Below are positions 9,308-19,600 of a stretch of 64,000 nt of DNA, one piece after another. A program made the translations under genes and the position numbers. The notes under the pieces are model-generated. The model ran no database searches, was not told the origin of the DNA, and saw only the letters and a list, made by a program, of their open reading frames with translations. The stretch's first letter is position 1. Each line of letters opens with the position of its first letter. The DNA is taken from assembly GCA_016219005.1 (NCBI GenBank), contig JACRCN010000068.1, forward strand, positions 1 to 64,000, read 5' to 3'. The DNA is from Deltaproteobacteria bacterium. GTDB taxonomy: Bacteria > Desulfobacterota > Desulfobacteria > Desulfobacterales > SpSt-501.

Positions 9308-10561
9308 ATGCCACTAGCCACCTTGTCCCTGATAGCCCTGCTCATTGCAATTGTCGTCAGCATGGTTGCCGGAGTTAACGTTGGGCTTCTGTCAATGGGC
9401 TTCGCGTTTGTTGTGGGTGCAATTGGCGGCATGCACGGCGAGCAGATCGTCAAGGCCTTCCCCTCAGATCTGTTTGTAATTCTGCTGGGCGTTTCCTACA
9501 TGTTCAGCCTGGCGGAAGTAAACGGGACCCTGGAAAGACTCACAAGGGCCAGTCTACGACTTGTGCGCGGCAATGGAGCCGTGATCCCATTTTTGTTTTT
9601 TATACTGGGAACGATCCTGTCGGCAATCGGGCCGGGGGCAATTCCGGCGATTGCCCTTTTAGCTGCTCCCGCAGCTGCCGTTTCGGCCAGGACCGGAGTG
9701 CCGTACTTTCTCGTAGGAGTTTGTCTCATGCATGGGGCCATCTCCGGAACGATGTCACCTATCGCGCCAATGGGTGTAGTCGCCGCCAAAATCGTTCAGC
9801 CCATGGTTGGGAATATCAGTCTGCGACTGTTTCTGGATCTTTTCGTAGCCAACATCATCATCGCGGTTATTGCTTATTTTATATTTGGCGGACCAAAGCT
9901 GATCGCCCGATTTCGCGATAATGCAGTTGATTTCGAAGCCGGCCTGGAACAGACCAAATGGGAAGCGAAGCAGATCGCCACGGTGGTTGGGATCGTGTGT
10001 TTGGTGATGGCTGCGATTATCTTTAAGCTCCATATTGGGTTTACGGCGATAGCCATTGGCGTCATCCTTGCCTGGTTCGATAAAAGCGATGACAAAAAAG
10101 CCCTGAAAGCAGTGAAATGGGACACCATACTCATGGTGACCGGCGTCATGATTTTGATCGGGCTCATGCGACAGACCGGTGGACTGGAAATGATCGGTCG
10201 GGGGGTTGCCAGCTTTACAACACCTGACACGGCGCCAGCGGTCCTGGCCATTGTAGCCGGCCTGATTTCGATCTATTCCAGCACGACGGGGGTTGTTCTT
10301 CCTGCCTTCCTTCCGATGGTCCAGACAACGTTGAACGCCGTAGGCGGCGGGGACCTGCTGGGCTCCATTAAACTTCTGGTATTATCGTCCAATGTGGTGG
10401 ACGCCAGCCCCATGTCCACTTTGGGCGCCTTAGTGTTGGCATCGACTCCGGCTTTGGATGATAAGAACAAAATGTTTCGAAATCTCATGCTGTGGGGGCT
10501 GGCGATGGCTTTTGTCGGCACCGTTGTTGGCTGGGCGCTCTACATCTTTCTGAAATTGTGA
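9308..10561 (+). CDS. MatC / SLC13-like dicarboxylate permease
   Basis: Integral membrane transporter of 417 residues with about 11-12 hydrophobic segments. The N-terminus (MPLATLSLIALLIAIVVSMV) and the FAFVVGAIGGMHGEQIVKAFPSDLF-type region match the MatC N-terminal domain of malonate and dicarboxylate carriers. Conserved small-residue loops are SAIGPGAIPAIALLAAP and SGTMSPIAPMGVVAAK; the second half has the mirrored loop STTGVVLPAFLPM. GGAGG precedes the ATG with good spacing. It is sandwiched between a GntR regulator and an MmgE/PrpD enzyme and probably supplies that enzyme's substrate. Confidence 0.85.
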   Translation: MPLATLSLIALLIAIVVSMVAGVNVGLLSMGFAFVVGAIGGMHGEQIVKAFPSDLFVILLGVSYMFSLAEVNGTLERLTRASLRLVRGNGAVIPFLFFILGTILSAIGPGAIPAIALLAAPAAAVSARTGVPYFLVGVCLMHGAISGTMSPIAPMGVVAAKIVQPMVGNISLRLFLDLFVANIIIAVIAYFIFGGPKLIARFRDNAVDFEAGLEQTKWEAKQIATVVGIVCLVMAAIIFKLHIGFTAIAIGVILAWFDKSDDKKALKAVKWDTILMVTGVMILIGLMRQTGGLEMIGRGVASFTTPDTAPAVLAIVAGLISIYSSTTGVVLPAFLPMVQTTLNAVGGGDLLGSIKLLVLSSNVVDASPMSTLGALVLASTPALDDKNKMFRNLMLWGLAMAFVGTVVGWALYIFLKL

Positions 10562-10626
10562 GGATTGCCTGGATAAAACCGTTGCGGAATGCGGCAAAGA
10601 ACCAACTTGATCAAAGGAGTCCGCTC

Positions 10627-12072
10627 ATGACGACACAGGATATCTTCGTTACCCAGGAAGCGGCGGCCTTCACGGCCGGCCTCAAGTTCCACGACCTTCC
10701 CGCCGAGGCTTTGCGGATTGCCAAGCGCTGCGTTCTGGACGGCCTGGGTTTGATCCTTGCTGGTTCAGATCAAACCTGTACGGCCATCATCCAGCGCCAG
10801 TCCCTGCACTTGGGCAATAACCCCGAGGCCACGGCATTAGGGGCTAAACCCGTCAAGCTGCCTGCACCATTGGCTGCGCTCGTCAACGGTACAGCCGGGC
10901 ACGCCATGGATTGGGACGATACGCAGCTCTCAGTCACGCCGGATCGGATCTACGGCCTGTTAACGCATCCGACCATTCCTCCGCTCACAGCCGGTTTAGC
11001 CATGGCCGAAAGACTCGGCGGGGTTTCTGGCCGGGACTTCCTGACCGCCTTTCTGGCCGGGTTCGAGGTGGAGTGTAAGATCGCCGAAGCCATCCGACCG
11101 GATCACTACAAACATGGCTTTCACACGTCGGGCACCGTGGGAACTTTCGGAGCGGCCATTACTGCCGGCAAGCTCCTGGGCTTGCCCGAGCTTCAACTCC
11201 GTCACACTATGGGGACGGCCGCCAGTCTGGCAGCCGGTATCCGGGTCAACTTTGGGACCATGATGAAACCGGTCCACGTAGGACGCGCTGCATTCAACGG
11301 CCTCAGCGCGGCCCTCTGGGCAGCTGACGGCTTCGAGGCCAGCCCGGATGGCTTGGACGGACCATGGGGCTTCTTCCAGGTCTGCGGAGGCGGGGTTGAT
11401 TCGGATAAGATTGTAGGCCGCTTCGGTCGGCCACACACCATCGTCGACCCCGGCGTGAGCATTAAGCCATACCCTTGCGGAGTATTGACTCACCCGTCTA
11501 TGGACGCCATGCTGGCCTTGGTCAAGGAGTATGACCTCAGACCCGACGATGTGGCTGAGGTTGTGCTCTTCGCCGGATACAACATCTTGAATCCCATCCG
11601 TTATCAGATCGCTCAGAACGAACTTCAGGCCAAATTCTGCATGCCCTTCCTCCTGAGTGCCATGCTTACTTCGCGCCGGGCCGGTGTGAAAGAGTTCACA
11701 GACCAATATGTCAACGCCGCACCGCTTCAGGCCATGATGCGCCGGGTGCGCACCGAATTCGATCCTTCCATCGAGGCCAAAGGCTACGAAAAAATACGTT
11801 CCCGGGTGGAAGTGGTTCTGAAAGACGGTCGAAAGTTATCTCGCGATTCCGGCGAGGCCTATCGAGGCGGACCGGACAACCCCTTGAGCGACCAAGATCT
11901 GCAGGCAAAGTTCACCGACTGCTCCGAGAAGCTTCTAGACGCCAAAGCCCGGCAAGAAGTCTTCGCTGCCGTGGCCGGCTTGGAGAATCTCAGGGATATG
12001 AAGGAACTGATATCCCTCCTCACGTTTTTTCCAAATAAAGAGAGGCCGGCCAAGCTTGCTTCTCGGCCATGA
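10627..12072 (+). CDS. MmgE/PrpD family protein (first copy)
   Basis: 481 residues, the usual family length. Members include 2-methylcitrate dehydratase, cis-aconitate decarboxylase and iminodisuccinate epimerase, all acting on polycarboxylates. Recognised from AKRCVLDGLGLILAGSDQT, NGTAGHAMDWDDTQ (the conserved H-x-x-DWDD region) and HTSGTVGTFGAAITAGKLLGL. ATG 10627 follows AAAGGAGTCC. The neighbouring MatC-like permease and GntR gene suggest an inducible uptake and conversion module for a di- or tricarboxylate. Which reaction it performs is not decidable from sequence alone. Confidence 0.87.
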   Translation: MTTQDIFVTQEAAAFTAGLKFHDLPAEALRIAKRCVLDGLGLILAGSDQTCTAIIQRQSLHLGNNPEATALGAKPVKLPAPLAALVNGTAGHAMDWDDTQLSVTPDRIYGLLTHPTIPPLTAGLAMAERLGGVSGRDFLTAFLAGFEVECKIAEAIRPDHYKHGFHTSGTVGTFGAAITAGKLLGLPELQLRHTMGTAASLAAGIRVNFGTMMKPVHVGRAAFNGLSAALWAADGFEASPDGLDGPWGFFQVCGGGVDSDKIVGRFGRPHTIVDPGVSIKPYPCGVLTHPSMDAMLALVKEYDLRPDDVAEVVLFAGYNILNPIRYQIAQNELQAKFCMPFLLSAMLTSRRAGVKEFTDQYVNAAPLQAMMRRVRTEFDPSIEAKGYEKIRSRVEVVLKDGRKLSRDSGEAYRGGPDNPLSDQDLQAKFTDCSEKLLDAKARQEVFAAVAGLENLRDMKELISLLTFFPNKERPAKLASRP

Positions 12073-12199
12073 TAATGAGGCACGGTTCTTGGAAGGCCTG
12101 CTTTCTTGACCTCTTGCGATGAGTGCATACTATTCTTCCCGTCATCAGAAGCGGGCTGCACATGCGGGAAGGCCTCGATTGGGACGGAAAGGGTGGCAT

Positions 12200-13036
12200 A
12201 TGCATGCGAAATTTTCCGCGGCCTTCAGGCGGCGGGGGGCGCACCCCTGCGCCCTGGCCCTGATCTGCCTGATCTGCCTGATCGCGTGCGCAGAAGTCCC
12301 GATCACTCACCGCCAAAGCCTGCACCTGGTCCCGGATTCTGAACTGCTGTCGCTCAGCTACCAGGAGTACAACCAGGTCCTGCACCAGAGCCGGCTCTCC
12401 ACCGATCCCCAAAAGGTGCAGATGGTCCGCCGGGTGGGAAACCGGATCTCCCAGAGCGCCGAGGCTTTTCTCAGAGAGGCCGGCCAGGGCGCCAGCCTGA
12501 AGAATTACACCTGGCAATTCAACCTGATCGAGGATGAAAAAACCGCCAATGCGTGGGTGATGCCGGGCGGACGAGCGGCTGTTTATTCCGGGATTCTTCG
12601 CTATACCGTGGACGATGCGGGGCTGGCGGTGGTCCTGGGGCACGAGGTGGGGCACGCGATTGCCGGGCACGGCAACGAGCGCATGAGCCAGGGGCTTTTG
12701 GCCCAACTCGGGGGCGTTGCCCTGGCGGTTGCGCTATCCACCCAGCCCCAGCAGACGCAAGGCCTGTTCATGGCCGCTTATGGTGCCGGTGCCAACCTCG
12801 GGGTCTTGCTTCCTTACAGCCGCCTGGAAGAGAGCGAAGCGGACCGGATCGGTCTGGTTCTCATGGCGCGGGCGGGTTACGACCCGAGACAAGCCATCCC
12901 CTTCTGGGAACGGATGAAAAGCCAGGAGGGCCGCAGCCAAACGCCGGAATTACTTTCAACGCATCCAGCGCCGGTCACGCGCATCGAAGATATCCGAAGG
13001 CACCTTCCGGAAGCGCTGAAGTATTATAAGGATTGA
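12200..13036 (+). CDS. M48 family zinc metalloprotease, lipoprotein
   Basis: A 278-residue periplasmic protease resembling LoiP/BepA-type quality-control enzymes. The signal sequence ends in a lipobox (LICLIAC), so the product is probably lipid-anchored. The catalytic motif HEVGH is at residues 148-152 within VVLGHEVGHAIAGHGNERM, and the third zinc ligand is probably the glutamate in EESEADRIGLVLMARAGYDP. The C-terminal LLSTHPAPVTRIEDIRRHLP motif is typical of M48B. ATG 12200 is preferred over an in-frame ATG 81 bases upstream because it starts directly at the signal peptide. Confidence 0.9.
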   Translation: MHAKFSAAFRRRGAHPCALALICLICLIACAEVPITHRQSLHLVPDSELLSLSYQEYNQVLHQSRLSTDPQKVQMVRRVGNRISQSAEAFLREAGQGASLKNYTWQFNLIEDEKTANAWVMPGGRAAVYSGILRYTVDDAGLAVVLGHEVGHAIAGHGNERMSQGLLAQLGGVALAVALSTQPQQTQGLFMAAYGAGANLGVLLPYSRLEESEADRIGLVLMARAGYDPRQAIPFWERMKSQEGRSQTPELLSTHPAPVTRIEDIRRHLPEALKYYKD

Positions 13037-13083
13037 TCCTTTCGGGCCTTCCCCACGGCGGAGTCGGGGCCGGGATTTTACGT

Positions 13084-13881
13084 ATGTGGGATTGGATTGT
13101 CGTAATCGTTCTCGGATTCATTGAGGGGCTCACCGAACTGCTGCCTATTTCTTCGACCGCCCACTTGCTGATCGCCGAACACTGGCTGCCGCGGCAGAGC
13201 GACCTCTTCAACATAGTAATTCAGAGTGGTGCGGTCATCTCCGTACTGCCGCTTTTTCCCGAACGGCTGTACCAGTTCGTTTTCCAATGGCGCGAGAGAG
13301 CCACGCGTGATTACGCGGGCAAAATTCTCCTGGCATTCGTCATCACGGGCATCGGGGGCTTGGCGTTGGACAAGGCCGGGTTCAAGCTGCCGGAGGAGCT
13401 GTGGCCGATCGGCTGGGCGATTCTTGTGGGCGGCATCGGCTTCCTGCTCGTCGAGCGGTGGCTGTGCGGGCGCAACCCACATGGCCCGGTGACCTGGTCG
13501 ATCGCGGCGGTGGTCGGTCTCGGCCAGTTGATTGCCGCGGTATTCCCCGGCACCTCGCGTTCCGGCGCGACGATCCTGCTGATGCTGATGATGGGCTTAA
13601 GCCGGCCGGCCGCGACGGAGTTTTCCTTTCTGGTCGGCATTCCTACGATGCTTGCCGCGGGCGCGCTCAAGATTTTCCGAGCCCTGCATCACCCGCCCGC
13701 CGGAGCCGCCCCTGAGCACTGGGACATGGTAGTGCTCGGCTTCATCGTGTCTGCTCTGGTTTCGTTCCTCGCCGTGAGATGGCTGCTGCGCTATATCCAG
13801 ACCCACACCTTTAATGTTTTCGGATGGTACCGCATCGTGCTCGGGGCCGGCATCCTAGGCTACTTTTTCCTCGATCGCTGA
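13084..13881 (+). CDS. uppP: Undecaprenyl-diphosphate phosphatase (UppP/BacA family)
   Basis: Membrane enzyme that dephosphorylates undecaprenyl diphosphate to recycle the carrier lipid for cell-wall synthesis. 265 residues with about 7-8 membrane segments. The two family motifs are present: EGLTELLPISSTAHLLI near residue 15 and FPGTSRSGATILLMLMMG near residue 157. Start ATG 13084; the frame extends upstream into the protease gene's 3' end without a ribosome site. It follows the M48 gene by 47 nt and may be cotranscribed. Confidence 0.9.
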   Translation: MWDWIVVIVLGFIEGLTELLPISSTAHLLIAEHWLPRQSDLFNIVIQSGAVISVLPLFPERLYQFVFQWRERATRDYAGKILLAFVITGIGGLALDKAGFKLPEELWPIGWAILVGGIGFLLVERWLCGRNPHGPVTWSIAAVVGLGQLIAAVFPGTSRSGATILLMLMMGLSRPAATEFSFLVGIPTMLAAGALKIFRALHHPPAGAAPEHWDMVVLGFIVSALVSFLAVRWLLRYIQTHTFNVFGWYRIVLGAGILGYFFLDR

Positions 13882-13998
13882 TACAAGCTCATCGATTTCA
13901 GGCAGATCGGCGACTAGACCCATCCTCGCAAACATGTGAGCGTCTCCAAAACCCCGCGCAATGCCGGATTGCGGCCTGAGTTGCCGCTTTTCGACAGG

Positions 13999-15183
13999 CT
14001 AGACAAACAACCCCGCGCAGTGCCCGGATGCCCAGGCCCACTGGAAATTGAAGCCCCCCAGCCAACCGGTGACGTCGAGGACTTCGCCGATGAAATAAAG
14101 CCCGGGGACCTTGAGGGACTCGAAAGTTTTAGAGGATAGTTCCCGCGTGTCGATCCCGCCCCGCGTGACTTCGGCTTTGCCGTAGCCCTCTGTGCCGCCG
14201 GGCTGGATCTGCCAGTGATGAAAGATGCGGGCGAGGGCCGCCCCGTCCCGCTCGGTGAGCTGCCGGACGGGGCGGCTTGGCCCATGCAGATCCAGGAAAC
14301 GATGGGCCAGGCGCTCGGGAAGGTGCTCTTTGAGCAGGGTTTTGAGTTCGGCTTTCGGACGTTCGGACTTCCACTTCAGGATGGCCTCGTCCAGGCGCAG
14401 GTGCGGCAGCAGGTCGAGCGTGATCGGCCGGCCCGGGGTCCAGTAGCTGGAGAGCTGCAGGATGGCGGGACCGCTCAGCCCTTGGTGCGTGAACAGGATT
14501 GCATCCGTGAAGGTGGTGCCGCCGGTCGAGACCGCCGCAATGATGGAAATGCCGGATAGGCTCCCGTAACGCTTGCGGTCCGCGGATCGGTAGGACAGCG
14601 GCACCAGCGCGGGCTTGCAGGCAATGACCGCCAGGCCGAACTGCTCGGCGATTTCATAGCCGAAGCCCGTGGCGCCTGTTTCCGGATAAGACAGGCCGCC
14701 GGTCGCCACGACCAGCGATGCAGCGGTATACGTGGCCGAGTCGGTCTGCACGCTGAAGGTGTTTTTTTTCTCAATCCGCCTGACGGCACAACCGGTTTTG
14801 ATAATGCAGCCGCCGGCCTTGCATTCGGCGAGCAGCAGGTCGACGATCCGACGGGCTCGATCGTCGCAGAAAAGTTGGCCGGGTGTTTTTTCGTGATAGG
14901 CGATGCCGTACTTCTCAACCAGGTGGATGAAGTCGAGCGGGGTGAACCGGCTGAGCGCGGATTTGCAGAAGTGCGGGTTGTCGGACAAATAGTTCCCGGG
15001 TTCGACCCTGAGATTGGTGAAGTTGCAGCGTCCGCCGCCGGATATCAAAATCTTCCGGCCGGCTTTTGGGGAGCGTTCAAGCAGCAGCACCTTCCGGCCG
15101 CGCTGCCCGGCCGTCCGGCCGCACATCATGCCCGCGGCACCGGCGCCGACGATCACGGCGTCAAATGTGGTTTCGGGCGACAT
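13999..15183 (-). CDS. NAD(P)/FAD-dependent oxidoreductase, BaiN/HI0933 family
   Basis: A flavoprotein of 394 residues. The N-terminal dinucleotide-binding site GAGAAGMMCGRTAG is followed by the family-specific KAGRKILISGGGRCNFTN. A second glycine-rich segment VVATGGLSYPETGATGFGYEIA and the C-terminal LYFIGEVLDVTGWLGGFNFQ are characteristic. Family members have been linked to aminoacetone oxidation and bile-acid reduction, but the function here is unassigned. It runs toward uppP with a 117-bp gap in which no gene is evident. Confidence 0.88.
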   Translation of the reverse strand: MSPETTFDAVIVGAGAAGMMCGRTAGQRGRKVLLLERSPKAGRKILISGGGRCNFTNLRVEPGNYLSDNPHFCKSALSRFTPLDFIHLVEKYGIAYHEKTPGQLFCDDRARRIVDLLLAECKAGGCIIKTGCAVRRIEKKNTFSVQTDSATYTAASLVVATGGLSYPETGATGFGYEIAEQFGLAVIACKPALVPLSYRSADRKRYGSLSGISIIAAVSTGGTTFTDAILFTHQGLSGPAILQLSSYWTPGRPITLDLLPHLRLDEAILKWKSERPKAELKTLLKEHLPERLAHRFLDLHGPSRPVRQLTERDGAALARIFHHWQIQPGGTEGYGKAEVTRGGIDTRELSSKTFESLKVPGLYFIGEVLDVTGWLGGFNFQWAWASGHCAGLFV

Positions 15184-15216
15184 GGCTGCGATCCTAACAC
15201 GCGCCCGCCGTTTGTT

Positions 15217-16659
15217 TCAACCGTCGGCTTGCTTCTGCGCGATCGGTGGTTCAGGCACTCGCGCCTCCGCCGCCACGACCCAGCCGCCGCCCATGGCCTT
15301 GTAGAGGCTGATGAGCGAGCGCATGAGGCCGGCCTGGGCACGCACGTAGGCGAGCTGGGCCTCGAAGAGGCTGCGCTCGGAGTCGAGCACCTCGAGGTAG
15401 CTCGTGTAGCCGCTGCGGTAGCGGCTGCGCGCCAGGCGATTGTAGCTCGCGAGCGACTCCACCTGCAGGCGCTGGGCCTCGAGCTGGACGCGGGTCTTGG
15501 CCTGGTCGACGAGGGCGTCGTCCACCTCGCGGAAGGCGTTCTGGATGGCTTTCCGATAGCCGGCGAGGGCCTGGACACGCACCCCCTCGGTCGCCTGGAC
15601 CGTTCCCGCGATGGCCCCGGCCGTGAAGACGGGGACCGTCACCGTTCCGGCATAGTTCCATATGCGTGAAGGACTCATGAACAGGTCCGACAGGTCCTTG
15701 CTCGAGGTTCCCAGGAAACCCGTCAGGGTGATGGCGGGGAAGTAAAGGGCCCGGGCCGCGCCGATGCGGGCGTTGGCGGCCACCAGGACCTGCTCGGCCT
15801 CGCGGATGTCGTAGCGGCGCTCGAGCAGATCCGAGGGAATGGCCGCCGGCACCTCGGGCAGCGTCAGGTCGTCGATATTGCGGCCGCGGGGGATCGGGCC
15901 GGGGTTGTCCCCCAGCAGAACGCTCAAAGCGTTTTCCTGCTGGGCGATCAGTTTCTCGATAAGCGGGATGCTCGCACGCGCGGCCTCGTACTGGGATTTG
16001 ACCCCGTCGAGCTCGAGCCGCGGAACGATTCCGGCCCGGTGGCGCCGCTCATAGATGCGGTAGGATTCCTCCCGGCGCTTGAGGGTGTCGCCTGCGATCT
16101 CGAGCTGGCGGTCCAGCTCGCGCAGGTCCACGTAGGCCGCCGCCACGGTCGCAACCAGGCTCTGCATGAGCGCCAGCCGGGCATCTTCCGTCGCCAGGAG
16201 CTCGGCCCGGGCGGCTTCGGTCGCGCGCCGCAGCTTGCCCCACAGGTCGATCTCCCAGCCGGCGTTCAGGACGAGCGTGTGGATCTCGCTCGCGTTCCGC
16301 CCCGGGTTTACCGTCGTGGTACCGGCCTCGGTCCGGCGCTCCCGCGCCTGGCTCGCCGCCGCATCCGCCTGGGGGAACATGGCCGCCCGGGTGACTCGCA
16401 GCCGGCCCATGAACTCCTCGACCCGCCCCGTCGCGGCGCGCAGGTCCTGGTTTCCGCGCAGGGCCGTTGCGATCAGCTGGTTGAGGGCGGGGTCGTTGAA
16501 CTGCTCCCACCAGGCCGTGTCGGCGGCGACCTGCACGGCGTCCGCATCGGGGAAGCGCCATTGCTTCGGCATGTCCAGCTCCGGCCGCCGGTAATCCGGG
16601 CCGAGCATGCAGGCCGAAAGCGAAAGGACGAGTGCCAGGGCCGGGACGCGTCGCAGCAT
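15217..16659 (-). CDS. RND efflux outer-membrane channel, NodT/OprM family
   Basis: Outer-membrane lipoprotein channel of a tripartite drug efflux system, 480 residues. The signal peptide ends in the lipobox LSLSAC, followed by MLGPDYRRPELDMPKQW, the classic NodT-family mature start. TolC-like repeat landmarks follow, for example QRRL-type helical segments and YRSGYTSYLEVLDSERSLFEAQLAYV. The start codon lies one base after the stop of the RND pump gene, so the two are coupled. An in-frame ATG eight codons upstream would lie inside the pump gene and is not needed. Confidence 0.92.
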   Translation of the reverse strand: MLRRVPALALVLSLSACMLGPDYRRPELDMPKQWRFPDADAVQVAADTAWWEQFNDPALNQLIATALRGNQDLRAATGRVEEFMGRLRVTRAAMFPQADAAASQARERRTEAGTTTVNPGRNASEIHTLVLNAGWEIDLWGKLRRATEAARAELLATEDARLALMQSLVATVAAAYVDLRELDRQLEIAGDTLKRREESYRIYERRHRAGIVPRLELDGVKSQYEAARASIPLIEKLIAQQENALSVLLGDNPGPIPRGRNIDDLTLPEVPAAIPSDLLERRYDIREAEQVLVAANARIGAARALYFPAITLTGFLGTSSKDLSDLFMSPSRIWNYAGTVTVPVFTAGAIAGTVQATEGVRVQALAGYRKAIQNAFREVDDALVDQAKTRVQLEAQRLQVESLASYNRLARSRYRSGYTSYLEVLDSERSLFEAQLAYVRAQAGLMRSLISLYKAMGGGWVVAAEARVPEPPIAQKQADG

Positions 16660-16660
16660 G

Positions 16661-19600
16661 TCAGTCGGCCTCCGTGTGTACATCCGCCGCCGAGGCGGCG
16701 GTCTCCTCCCGCGGCCTGCCCGCGCGGGAGAACTTCGCGCTCAGTTTTTCCAGAAGCATGAAGAAAAGGGGAATGAAAAAGACCGCGATCAGTGTTGCCC
16801 CGAGCATGCCGCCGATGACGCCGGTGCCGATGGAGCGGCGGCTGCCGGACGAGGCGCCCGCGGCGACGGCAAGCGGCAGGCAGCCCAGGATGAAGGCAAA
16901 GGAGGTCATGACGATCGGCCGCAGCCGCAGCCGGGAGGCCTCCACCGCCGCCTCGAGGATCGAAAGCCCCTCCTTGCGCTTCAGGATCGCGAACTCGGTA
17001 ATGAGGATGGCGTTCTTGGCCGCCAGCGCGATCAACGTGAGCAGGCCGATCTGGAAGTAGATGTCGTTTGCGATGCCCCTCCACCAGATGGCGAGGACGG
17101 CGCCGAAAAGCGCGAAGGGCACCGTCAGGACGACACCCAGGGGCAGGGACCAGCGTTCGTATTGAGCGGCCAGAATCAGGAAGACCATGACGATTCCGAA
17201 GGCAAACGCCAGGATGGACGCCGAACCGGCCTTCTTCAGCTCGTAGGCCTCGCCGCTCCAGGCGTAGGAGTAGCCGGCGGGCAGCGCCTGGGCCGCCAGC
17301 TCCTCGATGGCCTTCACGGCGTCCCCGGAGCTGTAGCCGGGGGCCGCGGCCCCCAGCACCCGGGCGGCGGGGAAGCTGTTGAAGCGCGCGACGAGGTCCG
17401 GGCCGGGGGTGTTTTTAAGGGTCACCAGGGCCTTCAAGGGGATCATCTTGCCGTCGCGCGAGCGCACGTAGACCTGGTCGATGTCCTCGGGTTTGGTGCG
17501 GTAATCGGCCTCGGCCTGCACGATGACCTGGTAGAGCCGGCTGTACTTGGTGAACTGGCTCACGTAGAGCGAGCCGAACAGGATCTGCAGGGTGTCGTAG
17601 ACATCGCTGATCGGCACCCCCAGTGTTTCGGCCTTCTCGCGGTCCACGTCGAGGTAGATCTGGGGGGTCGTGGCGCGGATGGTCGACTGCAGGCCCTGGA
17701 GCTCGGGTCGGCCCTTGGCCTTTTGGATGAACTGCTGGGTGACGGTCTCCAGCTTGCCGATGTCGCCCTCGCCGCGGCCCTGGATCCAGAACTCGATGCC
17801 GCCGATATTGCCCAGACCCGGGATGGAGGGCGGGTTGAACGCAAACACGAGGGCCTCGCGGATCCCGGCGAGCCCCGGCAGGGCGCCGGCAATCACCGCC
17901 GGCGCCTCGAGGCGCGGGTCGGTGCGCTGCGCGTAATCCTTCAGGTTGACGAACATGGTCCCGGCATTGGGCTTGAGCTGGCCGTCGATGAGGCTGAAGC
18001 CGTCCACCTCGACCACGTAGCGCACGGCCGGGGATTGGGCGAAGACCGCCTGCGCCTGGCCGTCCACCGCCTGGGTGCGGTCCAGGCTTGCACCGTCGGG
18101 CAGGTAGCTCACGGCCAGGAAGTAGCCCCGGTCTTCCACCGGGAAAAACGCCACGGGCACGGTCTTGAAGATCCACCAGGTCCCGGCCGCGAGAAGAGCA
18201 AAGGCCGCCAGGGCGATCACCGGCCGGCGCAGCACCCGGCGCACGCCGGCCACATAGGCCGTGGTCGCCCGGTCGAAGGCCGTTTCCAGCCGCCGCAGGA
18301 TGCCGCTGTTTTTTTGCGTGTGCTTTTTAAGCAGGATGGCGGCGACGGCCGGCGAGAGGGTGAGCGCCATGAGCCCCGAGATGACGACGGAGATGGCGAT
18401 GGTCAGGGCAAACTGCTTGTAGAGCTGGCCCGAGATGCCCCCGAGAAAGGCCACCGGGACGAACACGGCGCAGAGCACCAAAACGATCGCGATGACCGGG
18501 CCGGTCACTTCCTGCATGGCCTTGACGGCGGCCTCCCGCGGCGGCAGGTTGAGCTGCACCCGGTTGCGTTCGACGTTTTCGATCACCACGATGGCGTCGT
18601 CCACGACGATGCCGATGGCGAGGATCAGGCCGAAGAGGGTCAGCAGGTTGACCGAAAAGCCGAAGAGATACATGCCGGCGAAGGTCCCGACGATGGAAAC
18701 CGGGATGGCCAGGATCGGCACGATGGTCGCCCGCACGTTGTGCAGGAAGACGAACACCACCAGCACCACGAGCAGGGTGGCTTCGGCGAGGGTTTTCAAC
18801 ACCTCCTTGATCGAGGCGCGGACGAAGTCCGTGATGTCGAGCGCGATGTCGACGTCGATGCCCTCCGGGAAGGACTTCTTCAACTCGGCCAGGGTTTTGC
18901 GGATTTCTTTGGACACCTCGAGGGCGTTGGCGCCCGGCTGCTGGTACACGGCGATGAAGGTGGCCGGCTTGCCGTTCAGGCGTCTGCGCATGGAATAATC
19001 GCGGGCGCCGAGCTCGGCGCGGCCTACGTCCTTGAGACGCACGATGGCCGCTCCGTCGCCGGCGGCGCGCAGGATGATGTCTTCGAACTCCCGGGGATCC
19101 AGGAGGCGGCCGCGGGTCGTGACCGTGAGGGTCTGCTCGACGCGTTCCCTCGTCGGCGGCTGGCCGAGCCGGCCCACGGCGAACTGCTGGTTCTGCTTGC
19201 GGATGGCGTCGGCCACCTGCGCCGCACTGATGCCGAGCTCGGCCATGCGGTCGGGCTTCAGCCAGATGCGCATGGCGTAGTCGGTGGCGCCGAAAATCGT
19301 CGCCTGGCTGGCGCCCGGCACGCGCTTGAGCTCGTCCAGGACATAGAGGCTGGCGTAGTTGGCTACATAGATCGTGTCGTAGCGCTCGTCCGGGGAGTAA
19401 ACGGCGACCAGGATCATGAAGGCGTTGGACCGCCGCTGCACCTTGATGCCCTGCTCGACCACGGCCTGGGGCAGCTGGGGCAGGGCGATGTTGACGCGGT
19501 TCTGGACGTCCACCTGGGCCAGTTCGACGTTGGTGCCGACCTTGAACAGCACGTTGAGCGTCATGTTCCCCGTGTTCGAGGAGGTGGAGAACATGTACAT

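Noticed and set aside
13881-13990. Minus-strand peptide containing GFGDAHMFARMGLVADLPEI
   Set aside because: A short frame between convergent genes without a start signal. It reads somewhat protein-like but I could not match it to a family.
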